In this document: piece after piece, positions 27,796-35,615 of the stretch
Numbering within the stretch: the stretch's first letter is position 1
Layout: the number at the start of each line of letters is the position of its first letter
Assembly: GCA_016124855.1 (NCBI GenBank)
Contig: WGMX01000008.1
Coordinates: forward strand, 186,001 to 250,000
Direction: 5' to 3'
DNA: 64,000 bases
DNA from: Anaerolineaceae bacterium
Lineage (GTDB): Bacteria > Chloroflexota > Anaerolineae > Aggregatilineales > Phototrophicaceae
Made by a program: the position numbers and the translations under genes
Notes under the pieces: generated by a model
Database searches by the model: none
What the model saw: only the letters and a program-made list of their open reading frames with translations
Told to the model about the DNA's origin: nothing

Positions 27796-28611
27796 TTAAC
27801 TTTCCGAGGATTTTGGACGGTATTGATTAATCTCATCACGCAGGCGTTTTACCGCGCCGTTTGGATTATCTGAGAAAATAACACTGCGTGCCGAATTAAT
27901 GATCAAGCCTTTTCCATCGGGGGAACTTCCCCATTCCACCACTTTTTTGAGGGTTCCACCCTGAGTGCCAACCGAGGGAATGAGGAAGGGAACTAGGCCT
28001 GCTAGCTGCCGCGCATCTTGCAGCTCGGACGGAATAGTCGAAGCAATAACCAACATACAATTTTGGTTGACGTTCCATTCGCCACAAATCTGCTGCGCCA
28101 AACACTGCCAAAGTGGTCTACCTTCGACTTTAATATCTTGAAGGTCATTGGTGCCGGGAGCGGAAGTTCGACAAATGATTATCGCCCCTTTGTCAGCACG
28201 GTCAAGAAACGGTTGAATGGCCTGCCTTCCGAGATAGGGTTGAAGCGTTACAGCATCAAAACCCAGCCAATCGAAAATCGACTCAATATAGGCTGCGTTA
28301 ATCGTTCCAATATCCGCCCTTTTGGCATCACAAATCGTCAGAATCTGCGGGTGACGTTCCTGTAAATAATCGATTGTCATTTTAAGTTCGGCGAGTCCAC
28401 GATCACCACGCGCTTCATAAAAAGCGATATTGGGTTTAAAAGCGCTGACATAATGATGGGTCTCTTCAATGACCCAGCGGTTAAATGCAAATTGAGGAAA
28501 CGGATCGTCACGAAACTGGCGTGGAATGTATTTAATATCACTATCCAGCCCCACACAAACAAGCGAATGTGATTGATCAACACGCGTGTTATATTTTTCG
28601 ATGGGATTCAT
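27796..28611 (-). CDS. pyrF: Orotidine 5'-phosphate decarboxylase (type 2)
   Basis: Last enzyme of UMP synthesis, 271 aa, the length of the longer PyrF type 2 subfamily. The catalytic Lys-Asp array is in CDAKRADIGTINAAY, preceded by VCVGLDSD at the N-terminus, where the first Asp contacts the ribose. VTLQPYLG and the phosphate-loop region near IPSVGTQGG are conserved. GGGTAGAC precedes the ATG. It heads a two-gene minus-strand unit with the SDR epimerase and is divergent from the purB-like lyase gene, so pyrimidine and purine steps share a control region. Confidence 0.94.
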   Translation of the reverse strand: MNPIEKYNTRVDQSHSLVCVGLDSDIKYIPRQFRDDPFPQFAFNRWVIEETHHYVSAFKPNIAFYEARGDRGLAELKMTIDYLQERHPQILTICDAKRADIGTINAAYIESIFDWLGFDAVTLQPYLGRQAIQPFLDRADKGAIIICRTSAPGTNDLQDIKVEGRPLWQCLAQQICGEWNVNQNCMLVIASTIPSELQDARQLAGLVPFLIPSVGTQGGTLKKVVEWGSSPDGKGLIINSARSVIFSDNPNGAVKRLRDEINQYRPKSSES

Positions 28612-28787
28612 GTCTACCCTGTGATTAATTTGATTGAGTTGAAAGTCAAAAGATGTGGCAGATCATAACCCAAAAATAAAATTCAAGCAGCAAATGTTAA
28701 AACAAATTCCTACAAGCACGTGTCTAGGCATAACTTCGGAGGAATGTTAAGATACAGCTAATCACACTACAGGACAAAAATATACCC

Positions 28788-30200
28788 ATGAGTAACAGCT
28801 TTACACACGACACCTTTTTGAGTCCGTATACTTGGCGTTATGGTTCCGATGCTATGCGTCAGATATGGTCAGAATCGCACAAGCGAAAATTGTGGCGGCA
28901 GATATGGGTAGCGCTTGCGGAAGCGCAGGAGGCAGCGGGACTCGTCAAAGCGGCACAGGTCAAAGATTTACAGGAACATCAAAACGATATTGATTTAGAT
29001 CGGGCGCATGAAATCGAGTCGCAAATCCATCATGATTTGATGGCAGAAATTCGCACTTATGCCGAACAAAGTTCTGTCGGTGGCGGAATCATCCATCTGG
29101 GCGCAACCAGCATGGACATTGAAGACAATGCTGAGGCGCTGCGACTGCGAGAAAGCATGACGTTAATCATTGACTATACGCAAAAGCTGCTGATGGAACT
29201 GGCCTCTTTGATTGAGCGAGAAGCCGATCATGTGTGTATGGCGTTCACACATTTGCAACCGGCAGAACCAACAACTGTTGGTTATCGACTGGCTGGCTAT
29301 GCCCAAGATTTGCTGACCGATTATGCAGCCTTGCAACAGGCCATGAAAAATATACGGGGAAAAGGTTTTAAGGGCGCAGTTGGTACGGCAGCCTCATACA
29401 ACGAACTGCTGGCGGGTACAGGCATGACGCCTGCACAGATGGAAGCACACATCATGAACAAGTTAGATTTGGACGCGTTCACGATTGCGACCCAAACCTA
29501 CCCAAGGCGGCAAGATTGGGATGTCATCAACGCGCTGGCCGGTTTAGCCATGACCATTTACCGGATGGCGTTTGACATGCGCGTGCTGCAATCGCCTCCA
29601 TTTGGTGAGTGGTCAGAGCCATTCGGTGCGTCACAGGTGGGTTCATCGGCTATGCCGTTTAAGCGAAATCCAATTAATGCGGAAAATTTGGACAGTCTAG
29701 CCCGTTATTTAGCTGCCCTGCCCCGTGTAGCATGGGATAATGCCGCCCACAATTTGCTGGAACGTACTTTGGACGACTCCGGTAATCGTCGGATATTTTT
29801 ACCAGAAGCCTTTCTAACGGCTGAAGAACTGCTAATCCGGTCAACAAAATTGGTCGCGGGGCTACGAATTGACGCAGCGGGTATTCAGCGCAATCTCGAA
29901 ACTTATGGGGTTTTTGCGGCAACGGAACGCCTGCTTATGGAAGCCGCGCGCAACGGTGGCAATCGTCAAGATTTGCACGAGGTTATTCGCGAACACAGCT
30001 TAAAAGCGTGGGAAGCCATTCGAAAAGGAGATGCAAATCCTTTGGTTTCCAGTTTAAGCACTGACGCAACGATTTCTAGATTGGTCGCCCCACAACGGGT
30101 CAAGGAACTACTGCAAGCAGAGGCGCATATTGGAGATGCTCCGGTGCGCGCCAGACAAATCGTTTCGCTCATTAAAGAAACCATGATGGAAACAGCTTAG
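28788..30200 (+). CDS. purB: Adenylosuccinate lyase-like (PurB) enzyme
   Basis: Fumarase/aspartase-superfamily lyase of 470 aa. It would remove fumarate from SAICAR and adenylosuccinate in purine synthesis. Seen are the first conserved region HLGATSMDIEDN, the region-2 segment THLQPAEPTTVGYR, and the superfamily signature SSAMPFKRNPINAEN with the catalytic serine loop. The C-terminal ADSL domain (about residue 375 onward) is present. Its TSMD motif has Met-Asp where TSCD or TSVD are common. AGGA is about 12 bases ahead of the ATG. Other superfamily members cannot be fully excluded, but length and motifs favour adenylosuccinate lyase. Confidence 0.88.
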   Translation: MSNSFTHDTFLSPYTWRYGSDAMRQIWSESHKRKLWRQIWVALAEAQEAAGLVKAAQVKDLQEHQNDIDLDRAHEIESQIHHDLMAEIRTYAEQSSVGGGIIHLGATSMDIEDNAEALRLRESMTLIIDYTQKLLMELASLIEREADHVCMAFTHLQPAEPTTVGYRLAGYAQDLLTDYAALQQAMKNIRGKGFKGAVGTAASYNELLAGTGMTPAQMEAHIMNKLDLDAFTIATQTYPRRQDWDVINALAGLAMTIYRMAFDMRVLQSPPFGEWSEPFGASQVGSSAMPFKRNPINAENLDSLARYLAALPRVAWDNAAHNLLERTLDDSGNRRIFLPEAFLTAEELLIRSTKLVAGLRIDAAGIQRNLETYGVFAATERLLMEAARNGGNRQDLHEVIREHSLKAWEAIRKGDANPLVSSLSTDATISRLVAPQRVKELLQAEAHIGDAPVRARQIVSLIKETMMETA

Positions 30201-30240
30201 TCTGTTGGCTTTAATTTACGGCAACTAATTTAGAAGCAGA

Positions 30241-30678
30241 CTATTCGTTCTTCGAACCGTTTGACCACGTTCCCAAGTCCGATTTGCCATTTGTGGAGGC
30301 TGTGGTACTGGTTTTAAGGGCGCTGGTATCTGTAAGTGTACCGGCATCCGTTTTGATTTGTTGAACTTCGGACTTGGCCGCATCCAATGTTTCTTGAAGT
30401 GGCTTACTAATCGGGGAAACGGCCTTCTGAACCTGTTTGCTAATTTCACTGTTAAGATTGCTGCGGGTCGGAATATCTTTAGGTAGTTCAACATCCATTC
30501 CGGCTTCATTCAATTCCTTTTGAACGTAGGTCATAGTTTCTGCCCACATGGCACGCGCTTTTGCGGTATACTGCCCCAAAACATACGCCCATTGAATCAT
30601 GCGCTTTGGCCCGGCGACAACCAGCATAATTATCAATATTGCGGCTAATTCCGCACCACCAACGCCAAAGATTTCCAT
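30241..30678 (-). CDS. Twin-arginine translocase TatA/TatB-like protein
   Basis: Small membrane protein of 145 aa with one N-terminal helix (GVGGAELAAILIIMLVVAGP) followed by an amphipathic helix beginning KRMIQWAYVLGQYTAKARAM and a long charged, T/S-rich tail. The GxxE..I...V..GPKR pattern is the TatA/B signature; the conserved Glu and the Gly-Pro hinge are visible. The extended tail fits TatB better than TatA. No tatC gene is present in the window, so its role in twin-arginine export is inferred from the family alone. Confidence 0.82.
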   Translation of the reverse strand: MEIFGVGGAELAAILIIMLVVAGPKRMIQWAYVLGQYTAKARAMWAETMTYVQKELNEAGMDVELPKDIPTRSNLNSEISKQVQKAVSPISKPLQETLDAAKSEVQQIKTDAGTLTDTSALKTSTTASTNGKSDLGTWSNGSKNE

Positions 30679-30790
30679 ACTGAACCTTTCAACTGTTTGA
30701 AACTAAGCATCAAACAGCTAAGTATTTATTTCAACTTATCTAGTCGATTATAAGCCTGCTTTAGAACGGCTTCAACTATCTCTCATACTG

Positions 30791-31939
30791 TCAAGCTGCG
30801 GCAGCGAGTATGGCTCGCATTTCATCAGCAGTCAATTTGATAGGATTACCCTGCATAGAACTGGCTGCAGCAGATTTCTCAATTAGCGCGGGTAAATCAT
30901 TATCCGTCATCCCATAACTGGCAAGTCCCAGAATGTTTAAGGTTTGGGTCAAGCGATAGACCCACTTTACCCCTTCTTCGGCACTTGCCCGCATATCGCC
31001 CGTTAGCAGCTTAGCAACCTGTTCATAGCGATTTAGATAATCGGAATCAGGCTGGCGCTGGCGCAGCGCTTTGACATTCATATCCATCACAAAAGGCAGC
31101 AGTCGAGCGCAGATGGCGCCGTGAGGGGCATCAAACATGCCTCCAAATGGGCCGGCAAAACCGTGAACCGCGCCGAGTTTGGCGTTGGCAAGTGCTAATC
31201 CGCCAGACAAGCTTACTAAAGCCATATCTTCGCGGGCAGCCGCATCGTTGGGATGCTCATAAACTTTTTGGAGGGCGCCTGCTGCCTTTTGGATAGCCTC
31301 TTTACAAATGGCATCGGTCAACGGATTGGCTTTGTTGGATGTGAATGGCTCAATGACCTGTGTCAACGCATCTAGGCCACTTTGAGCCGTCACGTCAGGC
31401 GGCGACGAAAGGGTTAATGTTGAATCGACCAGTGCAATGCGTGCCAGCATCAGCGGGCTGCGAAGACTTACTTTGACTTGATGTTCAGGCGAAGCCAAGA
31501 CAGCATTACTCGTCACTTCTGAACCTGTACCGGCTGTAGTTGGAATAGCAATAAAGGGTGCAGAGGCATTTTTAATAGGCTGCCCACGACCGATCACTTC
31601 CAGATAATCCAGAGGATCACCGGGGTTGGTGAGTAAAGCGGCAATCGCTTTTGCAGTGTCTAAGGCACTCCCCCCGCCAAATCCGATTACCAGATCACAT
31701 CCCGATTCAGTTGCAATTTTCGCACCATCACGCGCAGATTGGACAGTAGGTTCGCCATCTGTTGGAAAAACAACAAATGCCGTTTTGAGAATATTGGTCA
31801 TTGCATCAAGAGCACGATCAGGATTTTTGCCTGTGACGACCAAAGGATGTTTACCTAAAGGCGCGACCAAGGAACCCAATTCTTTTAGTGCCCCTGCCCC
31901 AAAAACTATTTTAGAAGCGGTTACAAAATCAAATCGCAT
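30791..31939 (-). CDS. Iron-containing alcohol dehydrogenase
   Basis: Group III alcohol dehydrogenase of 382 aa. The ATG at 31939 has a G-rich site (GGGGGTAATCC) and lies four bases after the upstream stop; the longer frame overlaps that gene. NAD-binding GGGSALDTAKAIA and IPTTAGTGSEVT are present, and the metal ligands are in QSGLDALTQ and the histidine pair of GAVHGFAGPFGGMFDAPHG. Maleylacetate reductases look similar, so an oxidised aromatic or other carbonyl substrate is possible. It is last in an operon with a phytanoyl-CoA dioxygenase-like enzyme and an ABM monooxygenase, suggesting an oxidation-reduction route on an unknown organic compound. Confidence 0.92.
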   Translation of the reverse strand: MRFDFVTASKIVFGAGALKELGSLVAPLGKHPLVVTGKNPDRALDAMTNILKTAFVVFPTDGEPTVQSARDGAKIATESGCDLVIGFGGGSALDTAKAIAALLTNPGDPLDYLEVIGRGQPIKNASAPFIAIPTTAGTGSEVTSNAVLASPEHQVKVSLRSPLMLARIALVDSTLTLSSPPDVTAQSGLDALTQVIEPFTSNKANPLTDAICKEAIQKAAGALQKVYEHPNDAAAREDMALVSLSGGLALANAKLGAVHGFAGPFGGMFDAPHGAICARLLPFVMDMNVKALRQRQPDSDYLNRYEQVAKLLTGDMRASAEEGVKWVYRLTQTLNILGLASYGMTDNDLPALIEKSAAASSMQGNPIKLTADEMRAILAAAA

Positions 31940-31943
31940 TGGA

Positions 31944-32252
31944 TTACCCCCAAGCTGAGTCTTCGGGTGAAATATTGATATGTTTAACGCCAACGCGCGG
32001 TTCAGCCATCATGTCGGTAGCTGTATCGCGCCACTTGAGGTAATGTGCTGTTTCACGGTGTCGCAATGGGGCATCTTCGTCCCGAAATACTTCGATGAGT
32101 ACAAAGCGTGTCGGGTCATCTGCTTGTTGCAGAAAATCAAAACGCGCAACGCCGGGTTCAAGCCTACTGTAATGAGCATTCTCCTTTGTCGCTTCGATGA
32201 ACACGTCCAGCATATCGGGTTTGACGTGGATACTTACCAATGAAATCAGCAT
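31944..32252 (-). CDS. Antibiotic biosynthesis monooxygenase (ABM/LsrG-like) domain protein
   Basis: Small dimeric alpha-beta-barrel protein of 102 aa. The second ATG (32252) is chosen because GGAGG stands nine bases ahead; a start five codons earlier lacks a site. ISLVSIHVKPDMLDVF, ARFDFLQQADDPTRFVLIEVF and ETAHYLKW match ABM-fold quinol monooxygenases and LsrG-like proteins. Function ranges from cofactor-free oxidation to isomerisation. It is sandwiched between the PhyH-like oxygenase and the Fe-ADH genes with gaps of 18 and four bases. Confidence 0.88.
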   Translation of the reverse strand: MLISLVSIHVKPDMLDVFIEATKENAHYSRLEPGVARFDFLQQADDPTRFVLIEVFRDEDAPLRHRETAHYLKWRDTATDMMAEPRVGVKHINISPEDSAWG

Positions 32253-32270
32253 TCGAAAATCCTCCAAGTG

Positions 32271-33167
32271 TTAGAGTTTATCATCGGGCGACCAATTGGC
32301 CGTCCAACGCGGATCAATTTCGTCACGGACAAGCTGGTAGCGAATATCGGTTGAGAGGCGCATGGTCATACGTGTATTGGTGGTTGATGCATGAATCATA
32401 TAAGGACTGTGAACCACCATATCACCTGCTTCGTAATCCGCCACGAGCCAGCGGCTGTCCAATCGATTTGCCAACGAAGGCAAATCCTTGGTAATCCAAC
32501 CGGTTTCACTCATATTTTTGTTGTAAGCATTAATACGTTCTTCAGGGGATAATTGGGCATTTTTTGCGCTGAATTCTGCTTCAAGCTGTCGACCTAACGC
32601 ATCCGAACCTTCTAAATAGACGAGGCCACCCATTTCTACCGGAACATCACCTATTGGAATCCAACTGGTGCAAACGCGATCTGTTCCAGCACGCAAATAT
32701 GTCAAGTCATAATGAGCGCCAGTACAACTGTCATCAGGAGTCGTCATGCGAATCAGTTTGCGTTTGTGCAAATAAACTGGCCCACCCAACAAATTTTCAT
32801 AAAACTGCCAAATTTCGGGTGCGAGACAAAAGGACTCGTAGGATGCCCATTGCACAATTTCTGTCAGAGTCTTAGTTGCGCGCGCTTTACCACCACCAGA
32901 ATAAACCCCATCAACAGGGGCTGAACCCTCGGCCAACAGTCCTGTGTCGGCAAAGGCTTCAAAAAAGCGGCGGCGGAAGTCCAGCACTTTTTCCCGATCA
33001 AGAACACCTTTTAGCCACAAATAGCCCTGAGCTTGATATTGTTCAAGCAAAACAGAGCGCGGTTGGTCAGGTTTGGTAGGCACAAGCCAGCCGAACCGAT
33101 CAGGCGTATCTGACAGCGTAAATGAGTTGCTGGTAATCGATTTTTGCAATTGTCGCGTTTGCATCAT
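32271..33167 (-). CDS. Phytanoyl-CoA dioxygenase family (PhyH) protein
   Basis: Fe(II)/2-oxoglutarate-dependent oxygenase of 298 aa. The iron triad is His and Asp in GAHYDLTYLR and a distal His in VHSPYMIHAST; an arginine in TRMTMRLSTDIRYQ is placed to bind 2-oxoglutarate. The N-terminal PhyH start (YQAQGYLWLKGVLD) is present. It heads a three-gene minus-strand operon with the ABM protein and Fe-ADH. Families of this kind hydroxylate lipids, phosphonates or secondary metabolites. No substrate can be named. Confidence 0.9.
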   Translation of the reverse strand: MMQTRQLQKSITSNSFTLSDTPDRFGWLVPTKPDQPRSVLLEQYQAQGYLWLKGVLDREKVLDFRRRFFEAFADTGLLAEGSAPVDGVYSGGGKARATKTLTEIVQWASYESFCLAPEIWQFYENLLGGPVYLHKRKLIRMTTPDDSCTGAHYDLTYLRAGTDRVCTSWIPIGDVPVEMGGLVYLEGSDALGRQLEAEFSAKNAQLSPEERINAYNKNMSETGWITKDLPSLANRLDSRWLVADYEAGDMVVHSPYMIHASTTNTRMTMRLSTDIRYQLVRDEIDPRWTANWSPDDKL

Positions 33168-33259
33168 TTATGGTTCCTAAGACACGCTTAACATACAAAA
33201 GCAATGTTAGCGGGAGAAACGATTACCTGCAAACCTCAGCTTAGATACTGAAAAGTTGC

Positions 33260-33265
33260 TATAAT
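33260..33265 (+). promoter_or_regulatory. Possible -10 element for the small HEAT protein gene
   Basis: TATAAT lies 61 bases ahead of the ATG at 33326 in the divergent gap (33168-33325). A weak -35 only. On the other strand TTGCAG-N17-TAACAT could serve the PhyH operon. Confidence 0.35.
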
Positions 33266-33325
33266 AGCAGGATAACAATTGGAGTTACGGTTTAGCCGGC
33301 TTTGAATGGTTAAAAGGGGTGCGTA

Positions 33326-33562
33326 ATGACTACGTCCAACAAAAGAATTATTGCCTATCATATTTCGCGTTTGCAGGATAAAAGCCGCGATGTGCGTCTA
33401 AAGTCGATTGCGGAACTTGCCTTGATGGTCGATGAGGATGTACTTAATGCGTTACGTGGACTTGTCGAGAAAGACCCGGATACAGAAGTGCGGAAAGCAG
33501 CGCAGGAGGCGGGTCGCACGATTTTTATAAAGTTAAGGGAACAAGCAGCTAGCAACCGCTAA
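33326..33562 (+). CDS. Small HEAT-repeat-like protein
   Basis: A 78-aa protein with strong helix pattern: ISRLQDKSRDVRLKSIAELALM and VLNALRGLVEKDPDTEVRKAAQEAG (given here as the helices spanning residues 13-34 and 40-64). The D-x-x-V-R-x-x-A spacing is a single HEAT unit. AGGGG lies eight bases before the ATG. There is no signal peptide. It probably mediates a protein-protein contact, but the partner is unknown and neighbours give no clue. Confidence 0.7.
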   Translation: MTTSNKRIIAYHISRLQDKSRDVRLKSIAELALMVDEDVLNALRGLVEKDPDTEVRKAAQEAGRTIFIKLREQAASNR

Positions 33563-33682
33563 ACTCTATCGTTCATTTAGCACTTATGAGACTAAGTTGG
33601 ACTTTTCAACACTAAGGGGATAAACGCCACGCAGATTGGAAAATTATATCCGTTCAAAATGGCCAGACGAACCGCATATCTA

Positions 33683-34045
33683 TTAACTAGCGGTACGGAA
33701 CATGAGCCAGCCTATTCCAAAGAGGACAGCTACAGCAACTGCTTGATCAAGCAGAGTCCATTTTAGGAAGCTGCCACTCACGAGTGCTACTCCTATAAGG
33801 GTTACGCCGAACCACGTTACGGTTTGGATTTCCGGCGATGTGATGCCCACCTCGTTCATATTTCGAAGAACAATCCAATACAGCAAGATACCGATAGCAA
33901 ATCCTAATGCCGATAAGGCGAGTTCGCCCCAAATTAATATTCCATTTTGCCATAAACGGGCTGCATGCAAAAAGCCCTGAGCATCCGCTACGCCTGAAAG
34001 GATGGTCAGCACAATAATGAGCATATAGGAACCAGATTGCTCCAT
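33683..34045 (-). CDS. Small integral membrane protein of unknown function
   Basis: A 120-aa protein with four predicted membrane helices: MLIIVLTILSGVADAQGF, the LALSALGFAIGILLYWIVL helix, VTWFGVTLIGVALVSGSF and AVAVAVLFGIGWLMF. I do not recognise the family. The ATG at 34045 is chosen because the longer frame begins with TTG; the ribosome site GGAGG is rather far (14 bases). It follows the methyltransferase gene by 25 bases and is the last gene of the arginine decarboxylase operon. Candidates are a transporter or an accessory for polyamine derivatives, which is speculation. Confidence 0.65.
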   Translation of the reverse strand: MEQSGSYMLIIVLTILSGVADAQGFLHAARLWQNGILIWGELALSALGFAIGILLYWIVLRNMNEVGITSPEIQTVTWFGVTLIGVALVSGSFLKWTLLDQAVAVAVLFGIGWLMFRTAS

Positions 34046-34070
34046 GACTTCGCAGCTGCCCTCCGATAGG

Positions 34071-34835
34071 TTATGTTCGCTTGATAGCTGATACAAACAT
34101 CAATCCTTGATAGTGACGACTAGGACGATCCGCTGGAACACTTTCAATATGGACAGTGTTATAGTTAAAACCAATATCTATTAGAAGTTCCATCAAATCA
34201 TCTTCCATAATATTTACAGCCGGAAAACTTTCTGCCCCAACTCCGTAAGAGGAAGCTCCTTTGAGTGTCGACATAATCAGACGTCCACCGGGCTTTATGA
34301 GGGAAGTAATGTTGGTAACAAATCTGCGCCACTGTTCTACGCTATCAGTAGCGGATTCGGCACAAAAATTCGTAACTAAAACATCGTAACCATCAACATC
34401 GGTTTCGATAGGTTGTGGTAAATTCGCGTCACAGTGCAAGACTTGGGTCACCCTTTGGCGAATTTTGCGTTCTCTGTCACAAACGCCTTGTTTTGAATAA
34501 TCATTACCTTCAAGCACCAACGTGGTCTTTATGAATTCGGTCCAGTTGAATGCTTGGGGATGACATTCAAGCCACATCCGAACCTGTTCAAGATTAGTGT
34601 CCAGATAATCACAAAAATGAATTTCACGGGCGTGGTTGGCACTGGCTATCAAACTGTAAACAGTTGGGCCTCCACCAAAGTCAAGCAGCACCGAATCAGG
34701 CGAAACTTCGCTGAGTGCCCGCACCATGAAGTGCAATATTGCCAAGTTCTCGGAGCCGATATCCGCATAATACTCGTGCAAGTAGTCACGCGCATTGAAT
34801 ACAGACCAATCTCTGGTATGGCTTAGATTAATCAT
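34071..34835 (-). CDS. NNMT/PNMT/TEMT-family SAM-dependent methyltransferase
   Basis: Cytosolic methyltransferase of 254 aa. The SAM motif VLLDFGGGPTVYSLIASANHA (residues about 48-68) with the following IHFCDYLDTN is the mark of the nicotinamide/phenylethanolamine/thioether N-methyltransferase family; LVTNFCAESA and PGGRLIMSTLKG are the later conserved strands. Members methylate small amines or sulphur compounds. The gene overlaps the arginine decarboxylase gene by eight bases, so agmatine or a polyamine derived from it is a reasonable candidate substrate. Confidence 0.85.
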   Translation of the reverse strand: MINLSHTRDWSVFNARDYLHEYYADIGSENLAILHFMVRALSEVSPDSVLLDFGGGPTVYSLIASANHAREIHFCDYLDTNLEQVRMWLECHPQAFNWTEFIKTTLVLEGNDYSKQGVCDRERKIRQRVTQVLHCDANLPQPIETDVDGYDVLVTNFCAESATDSVEQWRRFVTNITSLIKPGGRLIMSTLKGASSYGVGAESFPAVNIMEDDLMELLIDIGFNYNTVHIESVPADRPSRHYQGLMFVSAIKRT

Positions 34836-35301
34836 CCCAACCTTCGCTTTTGTAAACTGCTAAAACCAAGGCACATACGGGTTTATCAATACAGGTTCTG
34901 CCTACAACTTCACGCTGTATCGGGCCGTAGGGAGATACACGGCTGAAAATCATGGCATTTAAAGTTTGGTCAATGGCCTGCTCGACTTCTTGTTGACTGC
35001 CGCCATGTAGTTCAACAAAGAGTCCTTTTCCGGTGACACTTTCCTGCGTCCAACCAATACCAGCCCACGCAGACGTACCGGGTTCCTCGACACGATGAGA
35101 AGCCATCACCAAATATAGCCGATGACCATATTCATCAGCGGGCGTAACATAACACCGGCGTTCAATGACCGAATTCGGCGGAATAATTGAAGAAAGATAG
35201 ATAAGGTTGTAATTAGCAACGCCAGCATCCAAAAGTGCTTTGTCAAATGCCGCCAGCGGTGTTGGGCCTTCGCCTGTTCCAGTGGTAATCGTAATTTTCA
35301 T
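34828..35301 (-). CDS. Pyruvoyl-dependent arginine decarboxylase
   Basis: Cytosolic enzyme of 157 aa that converts arginine to agmatine. The ATG at 35301 follows GGAG; a frame four codons longer is less likely. The LSSIIPP motif (residues 36-42) contains the Ser37-Ser38 pair at which the proenzyme cuts itself to make the pyruvoyl group, and TGTGEGPTPLAAFDKAL, the ASHRVEEPGTSAWAGIGW segment and the C-terminal VGRTCIDKPVCALV complete the PvlArgDC pattern. It starts a three-gene minus-strand operon with an amine methyltransferase-like gene and a membrane protein. It offers a local polyamine synthesis route beside the import system at 20-26.7 kb. Confidence 0.93.
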   Translation of the reverse strand: MKITITTGTGEGPTPLAAFDKALLDAGVANYNLIYLSSIIPPNSVIERRCYVTPADEYGHRLYLVMASHRVEEPGTSAWAGIGWTQESVTGKGLFVELHGGSQQEVEQAIDQTLNAMIFSRVSPYGPIQREVVGRTCIDKPVCALVLAVYKSEGWDD

Positions 35302-35615
35302 GAAGCACTCCATCGATACTCTTCCATTAATACTCTCATATTTTCATGGGAATAATTAATTAAGGAATTGAGCTTTTTGGAAATATACTCTAATTTAATT
35401 ATGGTGATGATTTTCAGAAATTTAAGTCAATAGATAATGAATAATTTATGAAAGATTGGGCTAAGTGTATAATACAAAGTACATATTAACTTTCTTTATG
35501 AAATATTCATAAATTATTTCGGCGGTCAAACAAGAAATGTAAGCTGTAATAGTGTTAACGAGTAATGTTGTTGAAGTATTTTCACCCATTTGTACTTGAT
35601 TGAGCGGAGGCTTCC
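35302..35615. promoter_or_regulatory. A/T-rich divergent control region with TTTATGAA boxes
   Basis: This 314-base gap separates the decarboxylase operon from the CHASE4 kinase. TTTATGAA occurs at 35445-35452 and 35495-35502, and its complement TTCATAAA at 35506-35513; the last two form a perfect dyad with a 3-base spacer. The first box plus flanks also pairs over 13 bases with 35506-35518. TATAAT (35468-35473) lies between the boxes. This looks like a multi-site operator around a kinase-gene promoter. Confidence 0.55.

Noticed and set aside
33563..33682. Terminator hairpin after the HEAT gene
   Set aside because: Only a GTTG/CAAC pairing with flanking direct, not inverted, repeats was found; too weak.
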